Source: Rhineura floridana
Taxonomy: Eukaryota; Chordata; Lepidosauria; Squamata; Rhineuridae
Direction of reading: 5' to 3'
DNA: 64,000 bases
NCBI RefSeq assembly: GCF_030035675.1
Contig: NC_084489.1
Location: 47,525,898-47,589,897 of the forward strand
Part shown: in pieces, positions 22,280-36,400 of the stretch
How the letters are laid out: every line of letters begins with the position of its first letter
How positions within the stretch are numbered: the stretch's first letter is position 1
The notes under the pieces: generated by a model
The model's input: the letters and a program-made list of their open reading frames with translations, nothing else
Databases searched by the model: none
Told to the model about the DNA's origin: nothing
Translations under genes and position numbers: made by a program

Positions 22280-24295
22280 TTGTGCACAGCACGCAGGGTG
22301 TGCACACTGACGCACTAACATGCCTGTATGGGAGGATGCCTAGGAGTTCACAATCTCCGGGAAAATAAACTCCATGAATATGCCATTATGCCAAAACAAA
22401 TTACATTATGATAAGAGAAGGAAGACAACAATGTAATTAGACTGTTCAGAATTTAAAAGCATTTAATTATTGGCAGTTTAAGATTCATACATCTACAAAT
22501 CTATCTCATGTTTAATTTATTGTAAAAAATACACCATTTAAAAACTTCATGGTCATTGTCATTACTTATCACTTTTTTGTAATGTATATGCTTATTTAAT
22601 ATATATACTTCCAAAATAAATCAATGTATCAAAGTATAACTTAGCACACTGATGCCCAGGTCCAGGAAAGAAGAGCTGTATGAGGAAGCAGGTTTCTACA
22701 TTTGATTTGCTTGCTGGATAAAGAGGCACACATATATTGTGATTTGGATATACATCCAGATGTGCCTCCAAACAACAGTACAAATCCATTGTGATCCTCA
22801 TTCACGCTGCAGGGTGTGGAATTCATTTGCCCATCCATTTCCCTAAGCTACTTAATGGGAACTATTTGACAAAAAGTATTCCTATATCATGCAGCCATCT
22901 TATTCACTTTTTGTCTCTGTTTACATGTCACACTGTGGGCTACATTATGCAGATTGATCTGGAGAGGAGATGGGGGGAAGGTGGTCCTAAAATGTGGATG
23001 GTATCTTTGGCAGGCTGCAAATCTTCACATAGTCCTGCAATCATGTGAAGAGAGTAATACACTCAACACAGATAACCAGGCTTTGTTGAAATGCGTTTAA
23101 AGACCACAGTCTTGGCATAGAAAGAAAACAAAAAGTAGTTTTCAGCAACAGGAACACAGCTCTTCATTCTGAACTGTGGTGAGAAGTATTTTCCTCTAGG
23201 CTGGGGCTCTTACCAGTTACATGGGCTAGGGGAAGAGCTTAAATATAGAGAACAGATAAACAGGTTCTGCTTAAGCTTTGGCTCATTTGGGTCAGTGAAT
23301 TCCCAGAGCTTCATTAGACAAGTTCAGGGATTGTGTAGCTCCCTTACTCCCAAGGTTTGGGAGTTTCCCTGAGCTGTGCCCTATTGCAGCAGCTCAGGGA
23401 CTGTACAGTTTTCCAGACCCTTAAGCTTTTGGAAGATGAGACAGCATTACAGTACTTGAATTAAAAATAGGTGACATTTTGAAGGGAAGTTGAACACTCA
23501 TTGAAAAAAGCAGGTGTGTTATAACAATAACTAAAGTGAAAGCAACGCTAAGAAGACTGCACCGACATTATGAACCAAGTGAGAACTGTCAGAAACCAGA
23601 CCAGCTTTTTCCAAATGCTCACTGAGAAGGCATAATTACTGAGCTAGGTCTCAGCCAAGCAGAGTAGAATTTGTGCATTGCTACCCCTAATAGAAACCTC
23701 AAGTACATAATGAGCCAAGACATACGCAGAATAGAATGCTGTGCAGAGGGAGTTCTGTTGATCCTTTTCAAACCAGAATTAAGCTTTGGATTTGGGGGAA
23801 GTATGATTTGCAATGGCAGCCAGAAACATTGCACAGAGGTATAGGACTTCCCTTCACACACTTGAACTGGAGAAGGGGCATGTCCAGTTGCATCTGGGAA
23901 TATGCTGGCTATGTTTATAGAATGTGTGCATATCATTATGCCAGAGGTTGCCAATGTCGCACCTGCTGGTGCACATGTACCTGCAGAGATCTTCCCTGGT
24001 ACCTACAGCGTCTCATTCCCCTTGCCGCTCTTCTCACTGAAATTAGGCTTGAAAGAAGCATACTACTGCAGCCAAAAGAATAGGTTGCTCTGCATATATG
24101 TGGTGCCTATGGCAGTTTCTCTGGTTTGCAAAAAGGATGGGAACCCCTGTGCTATACACACTCAGACACACACTAACATATATGGACCACAACAACAGCA
24201 GCAGCATATACACTGATTTGCAAACATATGCAGAAAGCTGCCAGAGAATGGCTGTCCTCTGATATCTATCCTGCAGTTGAGGCTTCTGTGGCTGT

Positions 24296-24429
24296 TCAGT
24301 TTTTCCATTTGTTGTAATCCCAGCCCAAGAACCAGCCTGTGAACGTTGGGGGTTCGTAACCTTGTTTCACAATAACAACTGGAGTCCCTTTATCTCTCCC
24401 AGAAGGATCAGTTTCAATGTAGCGTTTGG
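24296..24429 (-). CDS. SCIN: SCIN last coding exon: end of G6
   Basis: 134 bases complete the alanine codon and encode [36 protein letters not shown] and the end DYNKWKN, then TGA. The acceptor is GTTTCAG. Human SCIN ends in WDSSKW, so two extra residues are present here. The 3'UTR lies to the left; its poly(A) site was not fixed. Confidence 0.96.
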
Positions 24430-27400
24430 CTGAAACACATAAATATGCAAGATAGTAACCTCTTATTATGGTGGGGGCAGGGGGAAAGTACCTTGGATGT
24501 TGTAGCTCAAGCACAAATCACCATCCCCAATCCTAAACTCTCTTCTCCACTGACTTCAATGAAAAGGCTGCCCTGTGTGCACCTCTTTTCATATGCAAGT
24601 GTGGGGAGTATGCTTGTTTTCCCTGTTCTCTCCTCACTCCCCTGGCTCCAGTATGTCAGTTCAGTTTACTAGATCCCTGGAAACCACACCTATCCTGGCC
24701 CAGTCCTGATCCTTTGGCAGTCTACATGGTAGACCAGAGAAATCTAAAAGTCAATGCAAGTGGTTAAGTCCAGGCCAAGGGTAGCCCAATGTTTCATTTT
24801 CCTGACACCACCTCCTTCACTTTTAGTTCTACACCAGACTGGGAGCACAGAATCTTCTCATAATGGATACATGCACGAAATCCCTCCAGAAGTCTTGGCC
24901 ATTTTTCTATTTCTGAGACTGCAATCTTATGCATACTTACTTGGGAATAAGCCCTATTGAACTCAGTGGGACTTACTTCCAAGTAATATGCATAAGTTTG
25001 CACTGTAAGTGTCTTACAGTACTATTCTAAACACTGTAATTGTAAGCTCCACTAATTAGGTGCTGAAGGATCACTCCAGCCCTTGAGCCCAAGGGCTCAT
25101 TTAGACATTTTTCAAAATGCAGAAGTACACACAAAGGCCACCTTGCCTTGAACACCCAAATCAGCATTTTTTATTTTTCATATGAACTTTCACAACTTTT
25201 AAAATTAAAGTTTATAAGTTTCAGTTTTGAGCTGGATAATGGTTGCCATTTCTATTTAGTTTTGTGTTGTTAGCTTTTATTTCACTGTGTCTTATTTTAA
25301 TCTTGTTTGTGAACCACTGAGAGCTTTGTTACAGAACCATGTAACCTAGCAAATAAATATGCAAAACAGATCCTGTTTACACAACTAATAAAGATCTCCG
25401 CCCTGTGTGAATTTTAATAATTAGCAAAATGCCCATCATTACATGGGGGATGCCTGGAGGGAGGGCTCATATATTGTCAACACCATTGGAGGATACAGTC
25501 TGTCTTTGTGTGCTCTTGCACAGATACACACAGCATACTCTTCACAATCCCCTATTAGGGTAGGCCAGGCCACCCATTGGGCTGGCTTGGACAATCATAT
25601 CTCATCTTAAAAAGCCAAGATACAAATTAAGCCTTATAGATCTCCATACACCTTCTTGCTTTTCCTTTTGTGGAGGAAGCACTCAAACCATAAACTCTTC
25701 AATAAACTATAGTTTCCTAATTTTGTCCAAACTTAGGGTGGTATTCCACATTAGTCCAATTGAGGGTTGACCCACTGAATAGACATGACTCATGCAGATT
25801 AATTAATTTCAACAGGTCTACTCTGAGTAGGATTTAGTTGAATACAACCCAGTGATGAATAACTTTGGAACAAACCGTTATATAAAGCCAACTTTGAACC
25901 ATCAGTTCACATCTTGGCTTGTTCTGAAGCCGTTAACTACAGTTTCGTGGTTCAGATAAGATGAAAAATTATAGTTAATGGAAGACTTCCTCATTTGTTC
26001 ACTCACTTGTGCAAAGAGGATTCATGCAGAGGACACAAGGCTCATTCATATCTTGTCTTACTAAGCTGAGATATGGTTATCTGAATGTGCCCAATGTCTG
26101 GGGTGGTAAACAAGTTCGGTTTTCATTACAACAGTGCCCCCAAATGTTCCTTATAAAAGTGCATGACGCTCACTCAATATTTGGGACAGAGGGAAAGGGT
26201 GAATTGGGGGACACTGCTATGGTGGAAGCTAGATCTTTCCTCTGCCCCAGGTTATCTCAGTCACTTGAGTATCAACTCTGCTTCTAACTGCATAGACCTG
26301 TATCTTCATTACGAGCCCTGTCCTGAAGTTTCTTGCTTGCACTACACTCTGACAAAATCTTGGAAACTGGCTTTTACAGACAGAGATTCTGGTGATGAAT
26401 TGTTTTGATGTGAAATGTTACCCTTTTCTTTGTACAATAGTACAGTTCTAAGTGGCTGTCACATACATGGCATATGAAGATGTTCATCAAATGATACAAC
26501 AGAGTAAAACTTAAAAGCATGTTCACAAATGCATGGCAGTCACAAGCACACCAACTAAACCTACATTTCTTCAGGGTTTTGACAGGCATGTCAACAGGAA
26601 AAGCAGTGGCATGGCAACACATACATACATGAAAACATCCTACATGGGCAAAGGTGATCACTATGTCAAAAAGGTAATGTTGGAACAGGCTCAGAGTATT
26701 CAGAGTCAACCAGTGGTGGCTGGCACCCAGTGGGACTGGTAGGGCAGAAGATTGGGAGCCCAGCAGTAGATGGAGACAGAACCAATTATCTTCCTTGCTC
26801 AATTCTACAAGGACAACACTGAGACTATGGAGGAGACTGACAGCCAGCACCATCCTCTGGAGTGGTTTTAAGTAAGAGAGCAGGTAGACGGGGTCTGGCT
26901 GAGGACAGACTGAGTGCCCAATTAACTCAAATCTACCATCTTCCTCAGGGTTAACGATGAGCACGACAAGTATAGTTAGTTTGGGGGCGGGTCTTCTCTT
27001 TCAATCATCTACACATTTTTAGCATCAATTTTAATCAAAGCTTGGATGAACTGTTGGTTCCTTACCTGATTTAACTGATTCAGAGCGTTCAATTTCATTT
27101 GCATCTTTACCAATCCAGACAAATATCTAGACATGATGAAAAGACAGAGACCATTGCAATGGAGTGGTGTACATTTGAGGCAACTATGCAGATTGAACTC
27201 TACTAGTGACTGGCAAAGATATTAATGATTTCTAATTAATATTTAAAATTCAGTCCCATGTGCATTCAAAGTATGTTAAATGTGCTTTAAATGTATGGTG
27301 TGGACCATCCCTCAGGCATCTTTTAAAAACGCATTTGTGTTCCCCAGCCTTTGCTGGTGCTTGGTTTCGTAGCTCTGCCCTAGTTTTTCAGCTGCATTTT

Positions 27401-30400
27401 TCTTCTCTATTTTGATGCTTTGATTGTAATATTTTCATGCACTGCCTTGAAATTTGACACAGAAGGGAATGCAGAAATATTTTTAAATAAATAAATAATC
27501 TGTCATGAACCTGGAGTGGGGAGGGCAGAAATTGGTGAGATCCTATCTTGACTAAGCCACAAAATTATGAACTGGTTGTTCCATTTGCGGAGGTGCACCT
27601 GAACTGTGCACATGTTTTCACAGTGAAATAAACTCTCATGCTGCACTTCATATGTGAAGATACAAACAGCCAGTGTGGTGCAGTGGTTAGAATGTTGGAC
27701 TAGGACCTGGAAGACCAGGGTTCAAATCCTGGCTCAGCCATGAAGATTGCTTGATGACCTTGGGCCAGTCGTAATCTCTCAGCCTCACCTACCTCACGGG
27801 TTATGGTGGGGATAAAAACGGAGAGTGAGGAGAACCATGTATGCTACCTTGAGCTCCTTGGAGGAAAGGTGGGATATAAATGTAATCATAAATTAATTAA
27901 TTAAATAAGATGTATGTGTTCCCCTACTCCATGCCTCTATGCAGAAAAAAAAGTCACACTTGGTTTCTCATCACAGATGAGGGAGGGAAAATGTTTGAAA
28001 ATGGGTAAAAAAAAAGATTGCTCCACTACACCAAAGAAAAGAAAAAATTAAAACCAGTCACATGCATACACAAATTTCATAAGTGTAAAAACAAACCCCA
28101 ACCCAAAACACAGAGAAAATTGTGTCTCACTGAGGGATTAAAGTGTGCTGCAGTTCAGTATTTTTTTGCACTGTTTTGCTTGCAAGCAGGGCAGGGATGG
28201 GTGGATGTATACACTGAATAAATAAATGACAAAAGAGCTATAGAAGAATGACTGACAGCAGGGGAGTGGAATGAAGGATTGGGAATGCACTTGGAGTGAG
28301 TGACTGATAGAGTGTGCCAGCTGAGAAAGGAGAGTTGTGGAGAGTGTGGTTGTGAGGGACAGAGAGGAGGAAATGAGAAGAGGGAGATATTAAAACATAC
28401 CTTTAAAAGAGTGGGGATAGCTGTTAAGAAACTGAAGATAATCAGTTACATTAGATGTATACAAATTATGTATATAAAGTCTACTTGTTCTGAATATTAT
28501 ATTCCTTAATTAAATATATGTTTATGTTCCACTGTCTGTGTTCTGGTCTTGGTGGATTCTCAGATAAAAATATCTCACTCCACATATTTGATGTGGATGT
28601 ACTTAAGTCAGTATATAAAGGGAGAGTCCTACTGCTTTTTTAAGTCAGTAGATGATGGCAGCAGGCATTCTGAGGGAAGTCTGGATTCAGTGGAGTAGCT
28701 GAGATTGATTATAGGGAGAATCCAGACATGGGCCCTGGTGGGGGACCCTGGGAATGTTGTGTGTTTTATTTTTGGAGGGGCATCTTCAAAGTTCTCAGGG
28801 TCACTTTTGAGAAAGTGGTGTGAATGACTCATTCAGACAAAATGTTTTCATGGGAATTGCCCAACAGCCAAGCCAAATATTATGTAGAGATGCCAAATAT
28901 TATGTTGAAATGGGCCACAAGAAAACCAAGCATCTACGATGTTCCTCTGACAAAAATATAGTACTACTGAGTCATATATTAAACAAATAAACTTAATTTC
29001 AACATTTGTTGCAACTGTATGCTTTTTAAAAGTTCCTGTCCCCATATTTCCTCCTTGCCCTCATTTTTATGGAATTATGCTCCCCATTCATTTCCTTCGC
29101 TGTACATTCCAATATTTTCTTACTTCATCCTTTAAACTGTTTACTCTACCACAATTCAGTTAGGCTGTGGCTACAATATGAGCCTAAAATGGGCTATACT
29201 AGTTCAGACTAGAAGTGGGGAGATGCCACTTTTGAATCTTTCACTAGGTAAAAACAAAAACACAGCTACTGGAAAACTAGTATTACAGAAAGAGAAGTTA
29301 TAGTCCAGTCTTTTGCCTGCTGTGCTGATTTTCTAATTTCAGGGATCTTTAATGAGATCGGGATTTGAAAATATGATTCCTCCACCTGCAGTCTAAAGTG
29401 ATGCAGTTCATTCTACCTCTTTCACATTCTACCACTTAATGCTATTACACATGTAAACCAGATCATACATATCTTTTGTCCCACATAACTCCATGAGTAA
29501 AATGTGTCTTACCTGATCCAAAGTATCTAACAGCATGACATCATCTTCAGCCAAATCATCCTGAGTGAATTCTCCAGGAACCTCCTCAATCTATAATAGA
29601 TTTTTTTTTAAAAAAAGTTTTACTGCATACTTTCCCCTATACAAAATAGCATGGAGTAGTCTCAAATGTTCTTCTATGTATGAGTTAACTACCTTAACCC
29701 CAAGGTACTAAGGTTGAGCATCAGGTTATGTTATGAGTGACAGCAGCCATATAAAGTTGGAGAAGACAGGAGTCAAAATCAAAGGCAAAGATTGCAGGAG
29801 GCTGAAAGAGTGAAATCATAGCCCGGAGAGCAGTTGGAGACTGAGTCACAGTCAACATACAACAGTCAGGAGTTCAGGACAAGGCAGAACAAGAGAGAAG
29901 GCCAAAGAGTCATGGGCTAGATAGTAAATAAAAGAGTAATTTGAAGACCTGACAGTGTAACCAGGAGACATGGAAGGCACAAGTGGAACCCTGGCCAAAT
30001 AGGACAGTGCCAATAATTTCTGTGATGCACAGGGCCTCTCCAGACGACCTGTTTATTGAACATTCATCCTGGTTTGTTTGCATAAAGCTTACATGGAGGT
30101 TGTCATGGGCCCAAAGGAGAATCTTTGGCAAGACTAGGAGAATGAAGAATGGGATGCAGATGTTGGGGATCGTGTTGGGGACATCCCGGGTGAGACACTT
30201 CCAGAACCCTCTGGCAGCTCCATGTCTAGTGAGGTTAATGCTGCCAGTTGTCCCCTCCCCCCACCTCTGACAACTGTGGAGGAATCCCAGACCTAGCCAA
30301 TGAGCAAATAGAGCCAGGCCAGAGTGATTAGTTCAGAGGGAGAGCGAACAACCTCTCCAAGGTCATGCTGGCTAGAGAAAAGACATTTACAATTAGTCAG

Positions 30401-33400
30401 ATTTCTTTCTGCTTATAGAAGGAGCTCCCATCTTGTAGCAGTAACTAGTGCAAGTAGGTGCCCGCCCACCTCTCTTATATTTAGTGGCTGGATGTGATAA
30501 GCTTGTTCCAACAATGTCTGCTGTTGCTACCACATGCCTAGTCTGTTCCTGTTCTGTATCCTGAATCTTGCCTTGAGTATGTGATGCTGTGTTCCTGTAC
30601 TGACTTCTGGAATAAAGCTTCTTGTTGAAACCCAGTCTTTGAGTCCTGAGTCTGCTTCTCTAGTTGGGAGCCAGGAGAGAGGTTAGATTATATCTAGTCT
30701 ATACTGAGCATTTGTTCTGATTTGTTTGCGGAGCAGTTACATTACAATGAGCATTCATCCTGATGTTCTGATGGGTCGTTTATGTGTTTTCCCATTAGTC
30801 ATTTGTTCACCCAGACTTTTCAATGCATTTCCCTATCACTTTTCAAACCTCAAAAAGTGTAAGTTCTTTTTTAAAGCGGATTGATTGCACAAGAGGCAAC
30901 AGAGTGCTTTAATTCACTTTAATTGTACAAATCCAAATTTAAGGTGTCCGCTTGATTCCCCTTCACAAAATAGTGAGCGTCTGGAGGCACCTATATTTCC
31001 ACAAATCAAGAAATGTGGAGCACATCCATCTTGGCCAGTCAGAATCTAAGACTAGCCACAAGACGGGTGGCATGACACCTATGGATCCGTAGCAGTGCTT
31101 GCAATTTAGCTGCCAAGAAACCAGACAATGAATTCAAGACTGCCATTGATTTATTTTTTATAAGCAATGGACATATTGTACATCCACTGCAGAACTAGGT
31201 TCAGAAGGGATTTAAATAAAGAATAAAATGCAGTAAATCTGTTAGATTAACTAAACACCCGGTCACATTATTTATTTGTTTTTTAAAAACCAATTAGCAG
31301 ATTCCCCTCCCCCCCCCAAGAGAAACGATTTTTGGTACAGAACATTGCGTTTTAGAAAATTAGGGCAGATGTGTGTGGGAATTTGCATTGCACCTGTTAC
31401 TTGCTAATGAGTAAGCTGCCACTATTTGTCTAGATATAAAGCTACCAAATAGAGAAAATAGGATAGTCACTGTTCATTTCCCTCTCCCTTTAGATCTGGA
31501 GCAACCAGACTGCTGCAAAAGATACAATTAAACAAGATATTTCAGTCCTTCCCATTCAACTTTAAAAGAAAATGTAAGCCCTCCTACATAATTCCAAACC
31601 CACTGTGAAAATTAGGTGTTGCCGTCATCAAGCTGAGCTTTATTCAACTACATGTTCTGTCCCAAAGCTTCCTTTGTTTTTACAGAAAGGTGTCAAGTTA
31701 CTAAGTTCAGATATGTTACGAACCAGTGGAGGTGGGTGGCTCTGATGTCAGTGGGGAGCTGCTTGAAAGTATGGACTAAAACCCAGAGCAGATTCACTAC
31801 CCCAATGATATTGGAGCCACTAGTCTCCACTGTTAAGAACAACAAAATTCCACTCAGGACTAGCTCACCTGCCCTTTGGGGAAGGGCCATAGCTCAGTGA
31901 TAGAGCATCTGCCTTGCATGTTGAAGGTCCTAAGCTCAATCCCCAGCATCTCCACTTAGGGCTCGGAGGGATTCCCTGTCTGAAACCCTGGACAGATGCT
32001 GCCAGTTAGTGTTGACAATACTGAGCTAGATGGAGCAACGGTCTGACTCAATATAAGGTAGCTTCCTATGTTCCTCCTTCACTTCTCTCCCATTGCTGCC
32101 ATTTTTCTTTCCTCCCTTGCCACCCCCTCCACTTCTCACACCTTGTGCTCTCTCTCCCTGCACCCACTTACTTTTGTTTAACCACCAATATAGCAGCAAC
32201 AGCAGCCTCTCTGCCTCCCCCATCTCTTCCTTGCCTCACTCTGAGAAAGGGTCAAGGGACTCCTTCCTTGGAGCAAGGCATTCTGGGTGAGATGGCCAAG
32301 AGAGTATCTGTACCACTGCTAGTCTGCCACCGCAGCTAGAAGTTCTGTTTAAACTAAGTTAAAAATTTGCAGTTACTTTAAAGAAACTTCAAATTTTTAA
32401 CTAGGTTTAAGCAGAACTTGTTGCTCCACAGCAATGTGGTGGTAGCGCTCTCCCAGAATGTCTCACTCTGAGAAAGGACAGCCCCCTAGGCCCTTCTGCA
32501 GAGCAAAGTAGGGTGGAAGAGGAGGTGAAGCCCCTTCACAAGATTCCCATGCTATGGCAGTAGCAGGGCAGGCAGTGAGGCAAGCAAGCAGGTGATCCAT
32601 TGATTCACCACTCCCTTGCGCCCACTGCCTGAGGCAACTGTCTCAGCTTGCCTCATCATAGCACTGGCCCTGATCCTACTTATTTTAAGTTTTGTTCTGA
32701 TCATCCAGATCCTCTGTGTGGCCTAGACATTTATTAAAGTCCTCTTGTGTTGGTTCAGTTAATAGATATTATATTTGTTTATTCTGGGCTTGAAGACTCC
32801 GAATTTTTAAAGAACTCTGCTGTTTTCAGTTCTGTTGCATTTCTGCAGGAGTTTTCTATCTGACTATGAAATATACTCAAGGTAAAAGGAACAGTATCAG
32901 GCTTGTATTCAGAACTCTGGTATGCGTCAGCACATGGCACATCTAAAAGCCCCAAAGATTTTTGACTCTCTTTTGACAAAGGCATTGAATCACAATATAT
33001 TATTTATAAATAAATAAATCCATCCATCCATCCTTCAGGTAGCTCAGTGGATGGGGAGGAAAACACTGGCCAGAAGGAAAGGAAAAGGAGAAGTATAAGA
33101 GAATTGAACCCCAGTATTCTTAATCAAACTAATGTCTGGTTAGATTTGATCAAGGGATTCTGCGTAAAAATGGCTAAGTGTTTGCTTGTAAGAAAAAAAG
33201 CTGAATTTTGCTGAAGTGCTGCTTCTAGGCTTTAAAGGAGAAGTGAGAAAAGACCAAGCACCCAAAATAAACTAGACAGCTGGCAAGAACCACAAGAACA
33301 GAGAAGTAGGGTTTCATGATGACTACAAGAACAGGGAACACCCACACATGTAGGGATGATCTCAGGGAGAGGTCCTGGTGACACGTGTATTTGTACTGTA

Positions 33401-36400
33401 CCAATAAGATAGCTAGAAGTTCACTTCACTGGTCATGTTACAGTAGGTTTCGCAAAGGCAATTGGAAAGGATATTTAATGAAGTGCAGGGGAAATAACTG
33501 GGGTCTTCTCTTCGGAATATGAGAGGTCACACCTCCAGGGGTGCAAACTGTCTTCACATGGGGTTCCATCATTCTAAGATGCTCTGGATTGTCTGAGTAT
33601 CTATATTGATCTAGTGCTGGTAACCTTTAAACCTATTAATTCTGCATTAGGGACAATTATTTTTATAATGAATTATTTAATCTATTTCTGGTGTCCAATA
33701 GTTCTGTTGAAATGGCTAGCCCACCCTCATGAACCTAGACTGTGATAGCTGAAGGACTATCTGCAGTCAGATTTTACAGTTAAATCAAGATCACACCTTC
33801 AGATAAATTACACCTAAAAATAATTCCTTCAGAAGGAAAAAGTAAGACAGAATGGCATTCTGTCCTTACTGTCCAATGGCACTGGAGCATTCCTCCAAAA
33901 TATGATCAACCGTGAGGCACCATACATCTGAGCCCTCCATGCCACAATAAACTTGCTCTCTGGTATCTTTATGCCATGCAAGGATATGCATAATTTCATT
34001 TCAAGACCCAGAGATGGAAATACCATAGTAATCAATGGACAGAGCAGAAAGCATCTGCCATACACTTACTATAAACCTGCCAGTCTTATTAGAGCAGCCA
34101 TAAAGACGTGGAGGATGGTCTTCTGACTCAGTCAGTAACTGTGTAGATGTCTGGTATTCTCTCTTTCCACCAAGGGCACGCCAAAATGGCTCTGGAATAT
34201 ATACCAAAACATTTCCTTGGTGAAACACCCTGCAAACAAGCACTGAGGAAACACCCTCTTCAGACTCCCATTATCCATCAGTCTTTCCCACCTTCCTCCT
34301 CTCCCACCCACATTTTTGATTCAGAGGACTTTCTGAGTCCTAGTAGAAGAAGAAGCATGCACAGGCCTCATGAGGAGATCCACACCAGACATTTAATGCA
34401 CTTCCAATGCACATTTAAAGCATATCTGTTATCTTTCAGTGCTTACTGAAGACCTTCCTCTTTCAACAAAAATTTTAAGTAGAGACCTTATTCCAGTCTG
34501 CGTCTGTGTCGGAATTGCTTTTTAATGTTTTTAAAGCTTTTAAAAAAGATGTTGTTAAAAATGTTTTGTTTTAATATGTTTTTAGGATCTTTTGTTGTAA
34601 TATATTTTAAAGTCTTTTAAAAATGTTTTTTAGTGTTTTTAGTGCTTTTGTTTGCCGCCCTGGGCTCCTTCTGGGAGAAAGGGTGGGATATAAATCTAAT
34701 AAATAATAGTAATAATAATAATAATAATAGTTTGTTACGACTGCGGAAAATGTGTAGCTCTGTGAGGGAGAAACCCCAGTTCCCAGGATCCTTTGTGGGA
34801 AGTCATGTGATTTAAATATGCACTGGATGTGCTTTAAATGTATGGTGTGGGTCAGTAACATTAGGAAACCACTTTTCCAATTGCCAAGAACTCTGAATAT
34901 TTCCTGCATGCTCACCTGGTTCTTGGCCTTCGTCAATCCTTGAGGTTTGACATCTCAGGACACTAGCTACATACTGAGCTCCCTTCTCTTCTTCTCTGCT
35001 TGCTCCTTTACCGATCCAGGTATATCCAGAGTTACTTGGCAGTTTCAAAACAAAAACATCATTGGAATTCAATGAAGCTGCATCAGCATCAACCTGAGAA
35101 AAGAGTGAAATTGCTTCAGTCTTATTTTTCTTTCTTTCCTATTTCTGATTTTTGCACACTATGCAAACTAAATTTAAACCCAGAACAATGCCAATGATTT
35201 TGCAGGTGCAGCTCTAGAAGCATGCTCTTGAAAATTAAAGGCCAACACAGAGAGAGAAGCAGAGTCCTAATTATAGTTAAAAATAAACTAGTCATGAAAG
35301 AAAGATTTCACTGTACACGCATACCCACCCACCACAAAAAATTCTTAGGAAAGTTCTTTTGGCAGGATCTCCAATTTACCCAAAATTTTGAGATAGGTAG
35401 TATGCAGGTATATGATCATCAATATACTACAGTTTCAGTGTGACAAAGATATCACCTATCCAGCAAGTATCCATGTGTGAACCTGAAATCAATATATAAT
35501 TTTTGTTAATCTTTTTGATGACTGATATGCAAGTCACTGCAGATCTTCATCGAGTCTCAGCAGCAGTAGACATTTTTTCATTCACGGCTATGTGCACAGG
35601 GCTTTCTTGATAAAATCATTATTCATTCATCAGCCAAAGAAAAGCTGGCAGGCAGGCAGGTTGAGTCAAGTTATGCCAGGCTAACCTTCTTTATGCCCTG
35701 AGTGGGGCAGGGAAAGCATGTATAAATGTATGCTACTGAGTCAGCATGCATGGCCAAGTGTGCAAGTCCATGTGGTCTGATTGGTTTTCTGCCAATGCAC
35801 TTAACTGGCTCATAGATCCCCAGAGTAAAGCAAATATATATGTACACATAAAAACATGTGAACTGTTGGTATTTATGCATCTCATTTTTGAGCAAATGGA
35901 AGTGTGGTGGAGGTCAGTTGTAGGGGGGAGGATCGCAGATGAAATTTATTTATTTATTATTTTATTTATACCCCGCCCTTCCTTCCAGCAGGAGCCCAGG
36001 GCGGCAAACAGAAACACTGAAAACACTTTAAAACATCGTAAAAGACTTTAAAATACATTAAAACAAAACAACATTAAAAAAAATTAAGGTTGCAGCTAGA
36101 TTGCCTGTCATGATTGGCAACAGTTGACCTGAATTCTGCTCTCTGGTAAGCAAACACTCTGCATACTACGTATAGCACTGTTGGACTCATCTGTCTCCTC
36201 TTGGTATTGAAACTAAGGGGAAGGGCTGTAGCTTAGTGATAGGACATCTGTTTTGCATGCAGAAGGTCCCAGGTTCAATCCTTGGCATCTCCAAGTAAAG
36301 CTGGGAGATTATTTTTCTCTGAAATCCTGGAGAGTATCTACCACTCAGTGTAGTCAGTACTGAGCTAGATGGACCAATGGTCTGACTCAGTATAAGGAAG

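Larger units (their letters stand above)
14475..24295. other. Intergenic region between ARL4A copy 2 and SCIN
   Basis: No host gene is seen. The SCIN 3'UTR must occupy an unknown part of its right side. It holds a composite DNA element with a CR1 insertion (14475-15560), a dispersed repeat, short inverted-repeat elements, a hAT-type element (19100-19493), an L2 3' end (20030-20533), a tRNA-type SINE (20725-21115) and an 82-base hairpin (22198-22279). Confidence 0.7.
29591..34069 (-). other. SCIN intron
   Basis: It holds a SINE (31878-32073), a long-hairpin DNA element (about 32240-32671) and a TAAA/ATCC simple repeat (about 33001-33031). At about 30170-30720 a sequence with an AATAAA followed by a GT/CT-rich stretch resembles an LTR, but no ends or target duplication were identified, so it is not called. 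Confidence 0.55.

Noticed and set aside
26374-26964. Minus-strand open frame of 196 codons in the last SCIN intron
   Set aside because: No recognisable domain, cysteine/leucine-rich chance-like composition and no codon-like pattern. It lies between SCIN exons in the same orientation and is not supported by any family.
30170-30720. Possible solo LTR with AATAAA in a SCIN intron
   Set aside because: No TG...CA ends with a matching target duplication could be found.
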